A DNA stretch of 64,000 nt. It comes from Myxococcus stipitatus (GTDB lineage: Bacteria; Myxococcota; Myxococcia; Myxococcales; Myxococcaceae). This document shows positions 43,682-52,770 of this stretch, in pieces (within the stretch, counting starts at the first letter, position 1; each line of letters starts with the position of its first letter). Location of the stretch: NCBI RefSeq assembly GCF_038561935.1, contig NZ_CP102770.1, forward strand, positions 4,836,001 to 4,900,000, read 5' to 3'. Under the pieces are notes generated by a model that was not told where the DNA came from, searched no databases, and saw only the letters and a program-made list of their open reading frames with translations. The position numbers and the translations under genes are program-made.

Positions 43682-45298
43682 TCAGCGCACGGGCAGCAGG
43701 GCCGTGTAGCGGCCGAGCGTGTCCGTCACGGACTGGGCCAGCAGCACGGAGGCCGGCCGGCCCTCGACGTTCACCACCCGATAGAAGCGGATGGACGCGA
43801 AGGGCATGCCCGGCGGGACACCGGGCTCCCGGCCCCTGAGCGCCACGCGACCGCGCAAGGTTCGCCCGCGCTGGAGACCGAAGGACTGCACCGTCTGCTC
43901 CGTCGAGTCATCGCCAGGAAGCATCGAGATGAAGCGGCTCACGCGCGGCAGGTTCTCCCCCGGCACCACGTCCAGGCGATAGAGCGCGGGATCCAACCGC
44001 AGGACGTACTCGCCGGAGCCATCGGTGAGGGTCTCCGAGGCGAGGTTGGGCGGCAGCAGACGTCCCGGGATGGCCTCCACGGGCTCCGCGCTCAACCGCA
44101 CACCCGCGGCGGGGGTGATGCCATCCTGTTGGAAGAGCCGCCCCCGGGCCACGCGCCGATTCACGCAGACGACGTCGGACAACACCGTGTCGGAGCGAGC
44201 CACCACGGCGGGCGCCACGGTGAGCCCCGCGGTGGAAGAGGCCGGCGGGACCACGACGAGCTGGAGGGGCGCCTCGTTGGGGCTGGGCAGGGAGCGCAGC
44301 TCGAAGCGGCCCTCGGGGCCCGTCTTCGCCACGGGGCTCTGGAAGGTGCCTCCGCCGCTCACGCGCCCTCGAATGGACACGCGTGCTCCGGCCACGGGCT
44401 TGCCGTCCAGGGCCACCACGCGCCCCGAGACACGCACGGGCGTCCCGAAGTCGCCCAGCTCCAGCGGCGCGGGGAGCGGCGCGCGCGGGTCCACGGTGAA
44501 GGTCTGCTGCGGCAGGAGCGAGCCCTCACCCGCGGCCGACACCCGTACCAGCACCGTGTTCATGTGCGCGGCCTCGGGGGCCAGTGACAGGGAGAAGGCT
44601 CCCGTCGCGCGGCTGACGGGGCGCCGCTGGGAGAGCGGAGCCAGCGTGGCGTCGAGCGCCTCCACCATCAGGTCTTCGTCCAGCGGGGCGCCCCCAGGGC
44701 GCGTCACCTGGCCCTGCATCGGCACGACGGCGCTCGCGGGGGGGAGGCTCCACTGCATGGAAACGGCTTCCCCGGGCGACACGGTGCCCAGGGTCGTCTG
44801 GGGCGGCACGGTCGGGTCCTCGGCGAGCAGCGTGACGGCGTACTGGCCCGTGGCGGCCACGGGCATCGTCCACTTCCCGTTGTCGGGCACCACCACCGCC
44901 TCGTGGTAGCGCATGACGCCGGGGATGAGGGCGCTGGTGCCCACGGCGCGCACGAAGAGGGGCTCGGAGTAGGGACGGGACGGCGCGGTGGGGGTGGTCC
45001 GCAGCGTCGTGCCGTGCAGCGAGGCCTCGTTGAACAGCTCCAGGTTGTGGTCGGCCCGGAGGCGGCCCACCGGGAAGTCCTGGGCGTACAGGCCCAGGGC
45101 GGGGTTGGGCGTCACCTCCACCACGATGTCCTGGCCCGGGTCTCCGCACCCGTCGACGAAGCACACCTCGTTGTTGGAGCAGTCCGAGTCGGAGCGGCAG
45201 ACCAGCACGGGCGCTCCAGGCTCCTCGCCCAGGAGCGCGCAGCCGGTGCTCCACGACAGTGCGAGCGTCAGGAGGACCCGGGGGAGGGCGCCGCTCAT
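43682..45298 (-). CDS. Lipoprotein with carboxypeptidase-regulatory-like repeats
   Basis: A 538-residue lipoprotein (signal ending STGC). A Cys-rich segment CRSDSDCSNNEVC follows the lipidation site. The rest is a chain of beta-sandwich units of the carboxypeptidase D regulatory type (VRVSGRVVALDGKPVAGARV, ARGRLFQQDGITPAAGVRLS). No enzyme motif. It is the last gene of a minus-strand series and overlaps the preceding lipoprotein gene by four bases (ATGA), so the two may form a surface complex. Function unknown. Confidence 0.78.
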   Translation of the reverse strand: MSGALPRVLLTLALSWSTGCALLGEEPGAPVLVCRSDSDCSNNEVCFVDGCGDPGQDIVVEVTPNPALGLYAQDFPVGRLRADHNLELFNEASLHGTTLRTTPTAPSRPYSEPLFVRAVGTSALIPGVMRYHEAVVVPDNGKWTMPVAATGQYAVTLLAEDPTVPPQTTLGTVSPGEAVSMQWSLPPASAVVPMQGQVTRPGGAPLDEDLMVEALDATLAPLSQRRPVSRATGAFSLSLAPEAAHMNTVLVRVSAAGEGSLLPQQTFTVDPRAPLPAPLELGDFGTPVRVSGRVVALDGKPVAGARVSIRGRVSGGGTFQSPVAKTGPEGRFELRSLPSPNEAPLQLVVVPPASSTAGLTVAPAVVARSDTVLSDVVCVNRRVARGRLFQQDGITPAAGVRLSAEPVEAIPGRLLPPNLASETLTDGSGEYVLRLDPALYRLDVVPGENLPRVSRFISMLPGDDSTEQTVQSFGLQRGRTLRGRVALRGREPGVPPGMPFASIRFYRVVNVEGRPASVLLAQSVTDTLGRYTALLPVR

Positions 45299-45885
45299 CG
45301 GCAGTTCCCGGGGACGGTGTTCACCACCCATGCGTAGCTGACGACGAAGCCGGGGTCGATGATGGTGCCGCCGTCCGGCAGGTTCACCACGCGGGACTCG
45401 GGCTGGCGCTCGGTGAGCTCCGCGTCGCTCACCAGGGCCTCCACCAGGTGCTGGCCGGGCGTGCTCAGCTCCGAGTTCGCGGAGGCGAGGTTGATGCGCA
45501 GCGTGCCCCGGTCCGGCCGGCGCGCCTCACCGTTGTTGGTGAGGGGAATCTCCCGGTACGGCCCGCGGGGGTCCTGCGGGTTGTAGTCGATGAACCAGTG
45601 GACCTTGATGCGGTCATCCACGTCCGGGTCCTCGACGGCGACCTCGAACGCGAGCTCGCAGCGGCTGCCGCCGAAGTCGCGGATGATGCGCTCCTGGGGC
45701 GCCACCAGCGTCTCGATGATGCGCGGCGGGCGGTTCATGAAGCGCGGGACGTCATCGAGCAGCGTGTCGTCCTGGGGAAACAGGCAGCCCACGAGCAGCG
45801 CGCCCAGGCTGGCCGCGAGCACACACATCGCCCAGCCCTGGCCAGAGCGCGAGTCCCTGACTTCTCGTCGCGGGGTGGAGTCCAT
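45295..45885 (-). CDS. Small lipoprotein of unknown function
   Basis: A 196-residue lipoprotein (LGALLVGC lipobox). The basic N-terminal stretch before the hydrophobic core is long, so a start at the internal Met about residue 20 is possible. The mature part is beta-rich, with DPDVDDRIKVHWFIDYNPQDP resembling a Cohesin- or Ig-like fold, but I recognise no family. It is followed by a second lipoprotein gene with a four-base overlap and preceded after 22 bases by an FHA sigma-54 activator gene. Confidence 0.72.
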   Translation of the reverse strand: MDSTPRREVRDSRSGQGWAMCVLAASLGALLVGCLFPQDDTLLDDVPRFMNRPPRIIETLVAPQERIIRDFGGSRCELAFEVAVEDPDVDDRIKVHWFIDYNPQDPRGPYREIPLTNNGEARRPDRGTLRINLASANSELSTPGQHLVEALVSDAELTERQPESRVVNLPDGGTIIDPGFVVSYAWVVNTVPGNCR

Positions 45886-45907
45886 CGCCGGTGCGACTGG
45901 GGCCGCT

Positions 45908-47800
45908 CTAGAGCAGCTCCTCGCCCTCCTCGGGGGGCAGCGGCCGTCCGGACTTCTCCGCTTCCAGCTTCTCCAGGTGGCGGAAGATGGTGCGAGGGTC
46001 CACGCCCAGGTCCTTGGCCGTCTTGGTCCGGTTGCCGTTGTTCCGCGCGAGCACTTCGTTGATGTAACGCTTCTGGAACTCTTCCTTGGCCTGGAGCAGC
46101 GGCATGATGGGCTCCAGGTTCTCCGGCTTGAGGTCCAGGTCGTCCGAGCCCAGCAGCGGCTTGTCGGAGAGGACCACCGCCTTCTTGATGCGGTTCTCCA
46201 GCTCGCGGATGTTGCCGGGCCACCCGTACTTCTTCATGGACACGGCCGCCGACGGGGTGAACCCCTTGGCGCGCGAGTTGAACTCCTTCGAGTACTTCTG
46301 GAGGAAGAACTTGCCCAGCACCACCACGTCCTCGCCGCGCTCGCGCAAGGGGGGCAGCTTCAGCGTGACGACGTTGAGCCGGTAGTAGAGGTCCTCGCGG
46401 AACGTGTTCCGCTTCACTTCCTCTTCCAGCACCTTGTTGGTCGCGGCCACCACCCGAATGTCCACCGGTTCGCCGCGGTTGTCGCCCACCTTGTAGACAA
46501 TCTTCTCCTGCAGCGCGCGCAGCAGCTTCACCTGGAGCTGCAGGGGCATCTCGCCAATCTCGTCCAGGAAGAGGGTGCCGCCGATGGCCGCCTGGAACTT
46601 GCCGGCCTTGGTGGCCACCGCGCCGGTGAAGGCGCCCTTCACGTGGCCGAACAGCTCGCTCTCCAGGAGGTTCTCCGGGATGGCGCCGCAGTTGATGGTG
46701 ATGAAGGGGCCCTTGACGCGGGGCGAGCGGCGGTGGATTTCGCGCGCGATGAGCTCCTTGCCGGTGCCCGTCTCGCCGGTGATGAGCACGGAGATGTCCG
46801 TGGGGGCAATCTTGTCGATGCGCTTGTACACGTCGCGCATGCCCTGACACGCGCCGACGATGTCGCCGTAGCGCTGGTCCTCCAGCTTGCGGCGCAGCTC
46901 CGTGTTGTCGAGCTTGAGGTCGTTGACCAGCATCGCGTTGTGCAGGACGAGGGACGCCTGCGCCGCGAAGATGGTGAGCATGTCCGCGCTCTTCGGCTCG
47001 AACCGGTTCACCAGCCGGTCATTGCCCACGTAGAGCACGCCGAACAGGTCCCCCTTGTGCATCAGCGGCACACACATGACCGAGTGCACGCGCAGGTTGA
47101 CCACCGACTCGCTGGCCTTGAACTCGGGCGTGTCCACCGCGTCCGCGACGATGAGCGGGCGCTGGTCCCTGACGACCTTGGCGATGATGGAGTCGGACAG
47201 CTTCTCCACCGCGTCCTCGATGTTCTCGCGGGCCACGTTGCGCGCGACCTTCACGCGCGGGTCGCCGCTCTCCATGAGGATGAGGAAGCCCTTGTCGGCG
47301 CGCGTCACCTCGATGGCCTCGTCCATCAGGCTCTCGAGGATGCGCTCCACGTCGTAGAGGGCCAGCAGCCGCTCGCTGAACGCGGTGAGCCGGCGCAGCA
47401 TGGCCAGCTCGCGGCCCGGGACGCCGGGCAGCTCCGTCGTGTGGGAGTCCGGCGTGTCGGTGTGCGCGGGCGCCTCGCGGTGCGGAGTGAGCGCGGCGGG
47501 CGGCGGGGCGCGCGGGGCGTCCTCGCGCGCGAACTTCAGCTCGGTGGCGCCGACCCGGACCACGTCCCCGGTGGCGAGCGCGTGCGAGTCGCGCTTCTTG
47601 CCGTTGACCTGGAAGAGGGCGCCCAGGCTGCCGACCTCGTAGCGCGTGCCGTCGAAGGTGATGTGCAAGGCGCTGTCGGGGACCTGCGCATCGTCGAGCG
47701 AAATGTCGTTGTCCGTGCTCCGGCCGATGCTGGTGATGCGCTTGTGCAGGGCGATTTCGCGGACCTTGCCATCAGGACTTCGGACGGTGAGGCTGGCCAT
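45908..47800 (-). CDS. FHA-GAF sigma-54-dependent transcription activator
   Basis: A 630-residue activator with no receiver domain. An FHA domain (about 5-90, SIGRSTDNDISLDD) replaces it, followed by a GAF domain (about 135-300) and the AAA+ domain with Walker A GETGTGKE and the GAFTGAV loop (about 330-560). A Fis-type helix-turn-helix (NRTKTAKDLGVDPRTIFRH) ends it. FHA activators of this type are known in myxobacteria and respond to phosphothreonine made by Ser/Thr kinases. Its place in the same series as pkn4 makes that kinase a candidate input, which is inference. Its targets probably include sigma-54 promoters. Confidence 0.93.
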   Translation of the reverse strand: MASLTVRSPDGKVREIALHKRITSIGRSTDNDISLDDAQVPDSALHITFDGTRYEVGSLGALFQVNGKKRDSHALATGDVVRVGATELKFAREDAPRAPPPAALTPHREAPAHTDTPDSHTTELPGVPGRELAMLRRLTAFSERLLALYDVERILESLMDEAIEVTRADKGFLILMESGDPRVKVARNVARENIEDAVEKLSDSIIAKVVRDQRPLIVADAVDTPEFKASESVVNLRVHSVMCVPLMHKGDLFGVLYVGNDRLVNRFEPKSADMLTIFAAQASLVLHNAMLVNDLKLDNTELRRKLEDQRYGDIVGACQGMRDVYKRIDKIAPTDISVLITGETGTGKELIAREIHRRSPRVKGPFITINCGAIPENLLESELFGHVKGAFTGAVATKAGKFQAAIGGTLFLDEIGEMPLQLQVKLLRALQEKIVYKVGDNRGEPVDIRVVAATNKVLEEEVKRNTFREDLYYRLNVVTLKLPPLRERGEDVVVLGKFFLQKYSKEFNSRAKGFTPSAAVSMKKYGWPGNIRELENRIKKAVVLSDKPLLGSDDLDLKPENLEPIMPLLQAKEEFQKRYINEVLARNNGNRTKTAKDLGVDPRTIFRHLEKLEAEKSGRPLPPEEGEELL

Positions 47801-47829
47801 AGGGCTTCACGTACCTGGGGAAGAAGGGC

Positions 47830-48852
47830 TCAAAAAGAAAGGCTGAAGGCGGCACCCAGTCCGCCATCAGTGGGGTACAGCCCCACCGTGGCGGCGGGGC
47901 GGGCAATGCGGGCGCGCCGGGGCGCGGTGAGGGAGAGGCCCGCGCGAGGGGAGTCGCCCTCGGGGGCCTCGCGAGTCTCGACGCTGGTGCGGACCACTTC
48001 GTCTTCGTGGTGGTACAGCGCGTCCACCACGCCCAGCGCGTAGATGGTGTAGAAGCCCGCGGCCGACGCCAGCTTGAGCAGCTGCCACGTGTCTCGCTGG
48101 CGCTCGCGGTTGGTGGGGATGAAGCGCACGGTGATGGACGCCTTGCCATCCTCGTCGAGCACGTTGTCCAGCTCGATGGTGCGCTCCTCGAAGAGCGACT
48201 CGTAGGCGAAGTAGGAGATGATGCTCGTCACCGCGAGCGCGCCCTCGGTGGCGGCGAACACGATGCCCAGGCTGTTGCGGCCTTGCTGGAACTGGCCCGC
48301 GCCGAAGGGCACGAAGTTGACCAGGAAGTTGCGCTTCTCCACGGTGCGGACGGTGACCTGGCCGGCCAGCTCCTCGGCGCGGCGGCGGAGGACCTCTGCT
48401 TCCACGCGCTCCCGCTCGCGACGCTCGGCCTCGGCCTTCTCGCGCTCCTGGCGGAGCCGGCGCTCCTGGCGGAGGAACTCCAGCTCGTTGCCCATCTCGC
48501 TCTTGATGCCCTCCATGAACGCGACGGCGGGGGGCGGGACGACGAACGGGTCCAGGGAGAAGTCCGGGTCCAGCCGGAGCAGGGCGCGCAGGTGGCGCGA
48601 GGCCTCCTCGGTGCGGCCCAGGTTGAAGGCCGCGAGCCCCGCCAGCTTGTGCAGCTCCACCAGCTCGTCCTCGCTCAGCCCGCCCCGGTCGATGCGGGCG
48701 CCCGCGCGGTCCAGGACCTCCGCGTACTTGCCGTAGTCGAAGCTCGCGCGCAGGGCGGCCACCTCGGGGTCTCCCGCGACGTCCTGCGCGAGCGAGACGG
48801 TGGGGTGCCACAGCACGAGACACAGGGTGATGAGCGCGAGACCTCGGTTCAT
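47830..48852 (-). CDS. Exported TPR/coiled-coil protein
   Basis: A 340-residue protein with a signal (MNRGLALITLCLVLWHPTVSLA), TPR-like repeats (about 30-110), a charged coiled coil (LRQERRLRQEREKAEAERR, about 130-170) and a C-terminal region with two likely membrane or hydrophobic segments (VFAATEGALAVTSIISYFAY; KLASAAGFYTIYALGVVDAL). It starts within the end of pkn4 (four-base overlap), so translation is coupled. It may be a membrane partner or substrate of Pkn4, but no phosphosite can be read. Function unknown. Confidence 0.75.
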   Translation of the reverse strand: MNRGLALITLCLVLWHPTVSLAQDVAGDPEVAALRASFDYGKYAEVLDRAGARIDRGGLSEDELVELHKLAGLAAFNLGRTEEASRHLRALLRLDPDFSLDPFVVPPPAVAFMEGIKSEMGNELEFLRQERRLRQEREKAEAERRERERVEAEVLRRRAEELAGQVTVRTVEKRNFLVNFVPFGAGQFQQGRNSLGIVFAATEGALAVTSIISYFAYESLFEERTIELDNVLDEDGKASITVRFIPTNRERQRDTWQLLKLASAAGFYTIYALGVVDALYHHEDEVVRTSVETREAPEGDSPRAGLSLTAPRRARIARPAATVGLYPTDGGLGAAFSLSF

Positions 48853-50864
48853 TCGGGGCGCAAGCTCCCGCTCAGGAGTTTGGGCTCACCGGGGCGGAGC
48901 TGCACCGAGTAGCGCTCCGTCTTGAAGCCGGGGTGGGAGATTTCGACCTTCACCGTATGCAGGAAGCCCGCGGGGCCTTTCGGCGGGCGGATCTCGAACG
49001 GGTGCTCCAGCGTGTCCCGGGCGATGCGCACCTGCTCTCCCACGCGCACGGTGGCCTCGGCGGGCTCGTACTGGAGCGACAGCGGGGACGGCTTGGGCTG
49101 GGCGCCCAGGTGGAAGACGTTCTCCGCGTCCGCGCGGACGTCGATGGTCTCCACCACGTCCTCGCAGTACTCGCAGGAGACGGTGATGGTGTGGGGGCCC
49201 GGCGCGATGTCCACGTCGTGCTTCTGGAGGGCCTGCGCACTGGGCGGCCCGTCATCCACGCGGATGGTGCCGAAGGGCCGCACGAGGATGGACACGAAGT
49301 TCTTCTTCGACGTGGGCTTCTTCCCCGCGACGCGCTCCTCGCCCGGTTCGCTCGGCGGCACGCCGGTGCTCTCCACGGCGCGCTCGGCGACGCTGCTCCC
49401 GGTGGCGCGCTGGCCGCGAGTCCCCAGGCCCAAGGAGAGGTCGCTCGTGGAGCCCCGCGCGGGCACCACGCTCGCCGTGCGAGTCGCTCCCGCCGACGGA
49501 CTCTCGCGAGGCGCGCCGCCGCCGGTCTTGGGGGCCACTTCCGCCTCCGGCGTCGGGTTCGTGCCATGAGGGGGCGGATTCGCCTGGGAGCCGCGGGGCT
49601 CGCCCGTCGTCCCAGCGGGGACGGCCGGGGGCTTCACGCCGGGGGCTTCGTCTCCTGGGGTGGCGGACGGCCGGGGCTGGGGGGTCTGCGCCTCGGGCAC
49701 GGAGGAGGTGAGGCGCGCCTGGTAGGCCTTGTAGCCGCCGATGCTCACGGCGGTGGCGGTGACCAGGCCCACGACCAGCCGGATGCCGCGCCGTCGCCAC
49801 GTCTTGAGGCGCTGGGCGCGCTGGATGCCCTTGAGCAGGCCGAGGGCGCGCGTGTTCTGCGCATCCAGCGCGAGCACCTGGTTCAAGCACCCGAGCGCGC
49901 GCGGGGTCCGCTTCTCCTGAAGCATCCGCTCGCCGCGCTCCAGGAGCGCCGCGACGATGCGCTGCCGGACCAGCTTCCGGTACGAGGTGGGGTCGGCGAA
50001 GAACGAGACGAGCTCTTCACCGACGCGCGCGAAGCCCAGGCCCGCGAGGTAGTCCGCCAGCGCGTCGCGCAGCTTGCCCGCGTCGGGGTAGCGCTGCGTG
50101 GGGTCTCGCTGGAGGCAGCGCGCGCAGATGTCCGCCAGCTCGTCCGACAGGGCGGGGAGGCGGCGGCGAGGGTCTTCGTAGTCCCCGTCGAGGATGCGCT
50201 TGAGCGTGGCGGTGGTGTTCGGCGCGGAGAAGGGCAGGCGCCCCGTCATGGCCGCGTAGAACATGATGCCCACGCTGAAGACGTCCGCCGCGGGGCCGGC
50301 CTCCAGGCCCTCGATGATCTCCGGGGACATGTGGGCCGGCGAGCCCACGAGCGTGCCCGTCACCGTCATCCGCTCCTCGATGTCGAGCAGCCGGGCGATG
50401 CCGAAGTCCATGAGCTTGAGGACCCCGTCCTCGCGCACCATGACGTTCTCCGGCTTGAGGTCGCGGTGGATGACGCCGGCCTCGTGGGCGTGCGCGAGCG
50501 CCGCCGCCAGCTCGTGGATGATCATCGCCGCGAGCTCGGGCGGATCCAACGGGCCCTCATCCAGGACCGTCTTGAGCGTCCGGCCGCGGATGTACTCGGT
50601 GACGATGAACGCGTCCTGCGCGTCCGCGGCGGAGAAGTCGAACACCTCCAGGATGTTGGGGTGGTGCAGCTTGGCCACCGCGCGGGCCTCGCGCGCGAGC
50701 CTGCGGCGCGACTCGTCCTTGCCGGCCAGGTGCGGGTGCAGCACCTTCACCGCGACCTCGCGGTCCAGGGCCGTGTCGAGCCCTTTGTACACGACGCTCA
50801 TGCCCCCCGAGCCCAGTTGCTCGAGGATGCGGTAGCGACCGATATGGCGGCCGACGAGCGTCAT
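48849..50864 (-). CDS. pkn4: Ser/Thr protein kinase of the Pkn4 type
   Basis: A 671-residue membrane Ser/Thr kinase. The kinase domain (about 8-270) is complete: Lys40, catalytic H133-R134-D135, D153 in DFG, SPEI in the activation region. A helical stretch and one membrane segment follow (RLVVGLVTATAVSIGGY, near 375-395). A long Pro/Ser/Thr-rich linker leads to a C-terminal PEGA-like beta domain near 535-600. In M. xanthus the pfk-pkn4 pair encodes phosphofructokinase and the kinase that phosphorylates and activates it; the same order occurs here (26 bases apart). The symbol rests on this context and on published work about that pair. Confidence 0.85.
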   Translation of the reverse strand: MTLVGRHIGRYRILEQLGSGGMSVVYKGLDTALDREVAVKVLHPHLAGKDESRRRLAREARAVAKLHHPNILEVFDFSAADAQDAFIVTEYIRGRTLKTVLDEGPLDPPELAAMIIHELAAALAHAHEAGVIHRDLKPENVMVREDGVLKLMDFGIARLLDIEERMTVTGTLVGSPAHMSPEIIEGLEAGPAADVFSVGIMFYAAMTGRLPFSAPNTTATLKRILDGDYEDPRRRLPALSDELADICARCLQRDPTQRYPDAGKLRDALADYLAGLGFARVGEELVSFFADPTSYRKLVRQRIVAALLERGERMLQEKRTPRALGCLNQVLALDAQNTRALGLLKGIQRAQRLKTWRRRGIRLVVGLVTATAVSIGGYKAYQARLTSSVPEAQTPQPRPSATPGDEAPGVKPPAVPAGTTGEPRGSQANPPPHGTNPTPEAEVAPKTGGGAPRESPSAGATRTASVVPARGSTSDLSLGLGTRGQRATGSSVAERAVESTGVPPSEPGEERVAGKKPTSKKNFVSILVRPFGTIRVDDGPPSAQALQKHDVDIAPGPHTITVSCEYCEDVVETIDVRADAENVFHLGAQPKPSPLSLQYEPAEATVRVGEQVRIARDTLEHPFEIRPPKGPAGFLHTVKVEISHPGFKTERYSVQLRPGEPKLLSGSLRPE

Positions 50865-50890
50865 GATGCGCGGAAAGTGCCTCCCCCTCC

Positions 50891-51988
50891 TCAGTCCCCG
50901 AAGCTGATGCCCATGCTCTTGGCGAAGCGCACCAGGTCCCCGGACGGGTCCACCCGGCGCTCCTTGCGCGACTCACTCAGTGGTACGGCGACAATCTCTC
51001 CCGAGCGCAGGGCCACCATGTGGTCCCACTTCCCATCGCGCACCAGGTCCAGCACCCCGCAACCATAGCGCGTGGCCAGCACCCGGTCCGCCGCGCTGGG
51101 GCTGCCCCCGCGCTGGAGGTGGCCCAGGACGTTCACGCGAATCTCCGCCTCGATGTGCTGCGCCAGCAGGTCCGCGCACACCTTGCCGGAGCCGCCCAGC
51201 CGCACCACGCCGCGGCCGGGGACATCCTCGGCCCGGTCCAGCACGGCCAGCGTGCCGCCCACGGGGAAGGCGCCCTCCGAGATGGCGATGATGGAGAAGC
51301 TGCGGCGGCGCGTGGCGCGTGAGCGCAGCTTCTCGACGATGGATTCCACCCGGTAGGGAATCTCCGGGAGGAGGATGACGTCGGCGCCCCCCGCCAGGCC
51401 GCTCTCCAGCGTGAGGAAGCCCGCATGCCGGCCCATGATCTCCACCAGCATCACCCGGTCATGGGACTCGGCGGTGGTGTGCAGCCGGTCCAGCGCCTCC
51501 GTCACGATGAGGCGCGCGGTGTCGAAGCCGAACGTCTGGTCCGTGCCGCACAAGTCGTTGTCGATGGTCTTCGGACAGCCGACCACCTTGAGGCCCTTCT
51601 CGCTCAGCCGGTGGGCAATCGAGAGGGTGCCGTCGCCGCCCACCGCGACGAGGCCGTCGAGCTTCAGCTCCTCGCAGCGCCGCAGCACCGCGTCGGACAC
51701 GTCGCGCTCCACCCAGCGGTTGCCCTCCCGGAACGCGTAGATGAAGGGGTTGGCCCGGTTGGACGTACCCAGGATGGTGCCGCCCTTGGGCAGGATGCCC
51801 CGCGTGTCCTCCTCGGTGAGGGGACGCGTCAGGTCGGGCTCCACCAGGCCCATGTAGCCGTTCTCGATGCCCACGAACTCATGGCCGAACTCATGCGTGC
51901 CTCGCTTGACGAGGCCGCGAATGAGCGCGTTGAGCCCGGGGCAGTCGCCGCCACCGGTGAGGACTCCGAGTCTCAGGGAACGGGGCAT
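50891..51988 (-). CDS. pfk: 6-phosphofructokinase
   Basis: Phosphorylates fructose 6-phosphate in glycolysis. The 365-residue protein has GGGDCPGLNA at the N-terminus, the nucleotide motif GGDGT, the catalytic PKTIDND, the MGRHAGFL region and HLQRGGSPSAADR. The pair GGDG with PKTIDND (Gly and Lys at the two diagnostic sites) matches the ATP-dependent group III enzymes rather than PPi-dependent ones (which have GGDD). The next gene on this strand is pkn4, whose product activates Pfk in M. xanthus. The ATG at 51988 is not preceded by a good ribosome binding site. Confidence 0.95.
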   Translation of the reverse strand: MPRSLRLGVLTGGGDCPGLNALIRGLVKRGTHEFGHEFVGIENGYMGLVEPDLTRPLTEEDTRGILPKGGTILGTSNRANPFIYAFREGNRWVERDVSDAVLRRCEELKLDGLVAVGGDGTLSIAHRLSEKGLKVVGCPKTIDNDLCGTDQTFGFDTARLIVTEALDRLHTTAESHDRVMLVEIMGRHAGFLTLESGLAGGADVILLPEIPYRVESIVEKLRSRATRRRSFSIIAISEGAFPVGGTLAVLDRAEDVPGRGVVRLGGSGKVCADLLAQHIEAEIRVNVLGHLQRGGSPSAADRVLATRYGCGVLDLVRDGKWDHMVALRSGEIVAVPLSESRKERRVDPSGDLVRFAKSMGISFGD

Positions 51989-52016
51989 AGGGGTCGGACG
52001 CGGGTGTCAGAGGGAG

Positions 52017-52027
52017 GGTGGCCCACC
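52017..52027. repeat. Short palindrome in the pfk leader
   Basis: GGTGG-C-CCACC is a perfect 5+1+5 dyad lying between the predicted start of transcription and the pfk ATG. It could be an operator; nothing further can be said. Confidence 0.3.
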
Positions 52028-52048
52028 ATGACAGTGACGTCGGACCTG

Positions 52049-52078
52049 ATGATAGGAGGCCCTAGCGCCGAGGTGCAA
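52049..52078 (-). promoter_or_regulatory. Promoter of pfk-pkn4
   Basis: On the minus strand TTGCAC (52078-52073) and TATCAT (52054-52049) are spaced 18 bases. The -10 matches five of six consensus bases. Predicted start is near 52042, giving a leader of about 54 bases before the pfk ATG at 51988. Confidence 0.55.
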
Positions 52079-52129
52079 CGCGCGAATCGCCGGGTCCGGT
52101 GGATTTCCGAGTGGAAACGCGAGCTTCCA

Positions 52130-52612
52130 TCAGTCCCGCTTGAGGCGGCGACGAGAAGCGACCCTGTCCAGCAGGGCCTGCAGGCGAGGCTGCGGGGCCT
52201 TGGGCAGTGCCTTGTCTGTCGGGGATTGTAGGGGCATCTCGCGCGCCATGCGGAAGAGCTCGATCAGCCTTTCCTTGAAGAGCTCGTTGTCCGGGCGCTC
52301 CTGGAGGGCACGGCGGTAGGCGGCGGCGGCCCCCACGTAGTCTCCCAGGGCGAACAGCCGCTCGCCCTCCTGGGCGGGTGAGGACGGACCGAGCGGCAGC
52401 TCCGGCTCCTCGGGTGGGCGCGAGGCCTCCAGCGTCTGGAGCTCCATGGGTTGGAGCGACTCGCGCAGCTGGGCGAGCTTGTCCCCGAGCCCGGTGTCCT
52501 GGGGAAAGGCATTCGCCAGCGTCTCGTAGAGGTGGAGGGCCTCGGCGAGCTCACCTCGACGCAGGGCTCGGTCGGCGCGCGCCTCCATCTCCACCCGGGC
52601 TGCAGGAGTCAT
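52130..52612 (-). CDS. TPR-like protein of unknown function
   Basis: A 160-residue soluble protein with two TPR-like helical repeats (LRRGELAEALHLYETLANAFP near 18-40; FALGDYVGAAAAYRRALQERPDN near 85-110) and a basic C-terminus (LDRVASRRRLKRD). No signal peptide. It is transcribed leftward toward the pfk promoter region, divergently from a membrane protein gene. A role as an adaptor is plausible but unproven. Confidence 0.72.
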   Translation of the reverse strand: MTPAARVEMEARADRALRRGELAEALHLYETLANAFPQDTGLGDKLAQLRESLQPMELQTLEASRPPEEPELPLGPSSPAQEGERLFALGDYVGAAAAYRRALQERPDNELFKERLIELFRMAREMPLQSPTDKALPKAPQPRLQALLDRVASRRRLKRD

Positions 52613-52770
52613 CTCGGCGGCACGTTACCCGCGCGGCTCCGGGATGTCACAACGAAGGCGCCTGGGTGCGGCCCGCGCCAGGACCCTTGGCGCGTTTGTC
52701 TTGTTTGTGCCGAGTTGCGCGAGGACGTGCATGCCTGCGCGAGGCGCGGGGGTGGCTCTATGCTCGGGGG

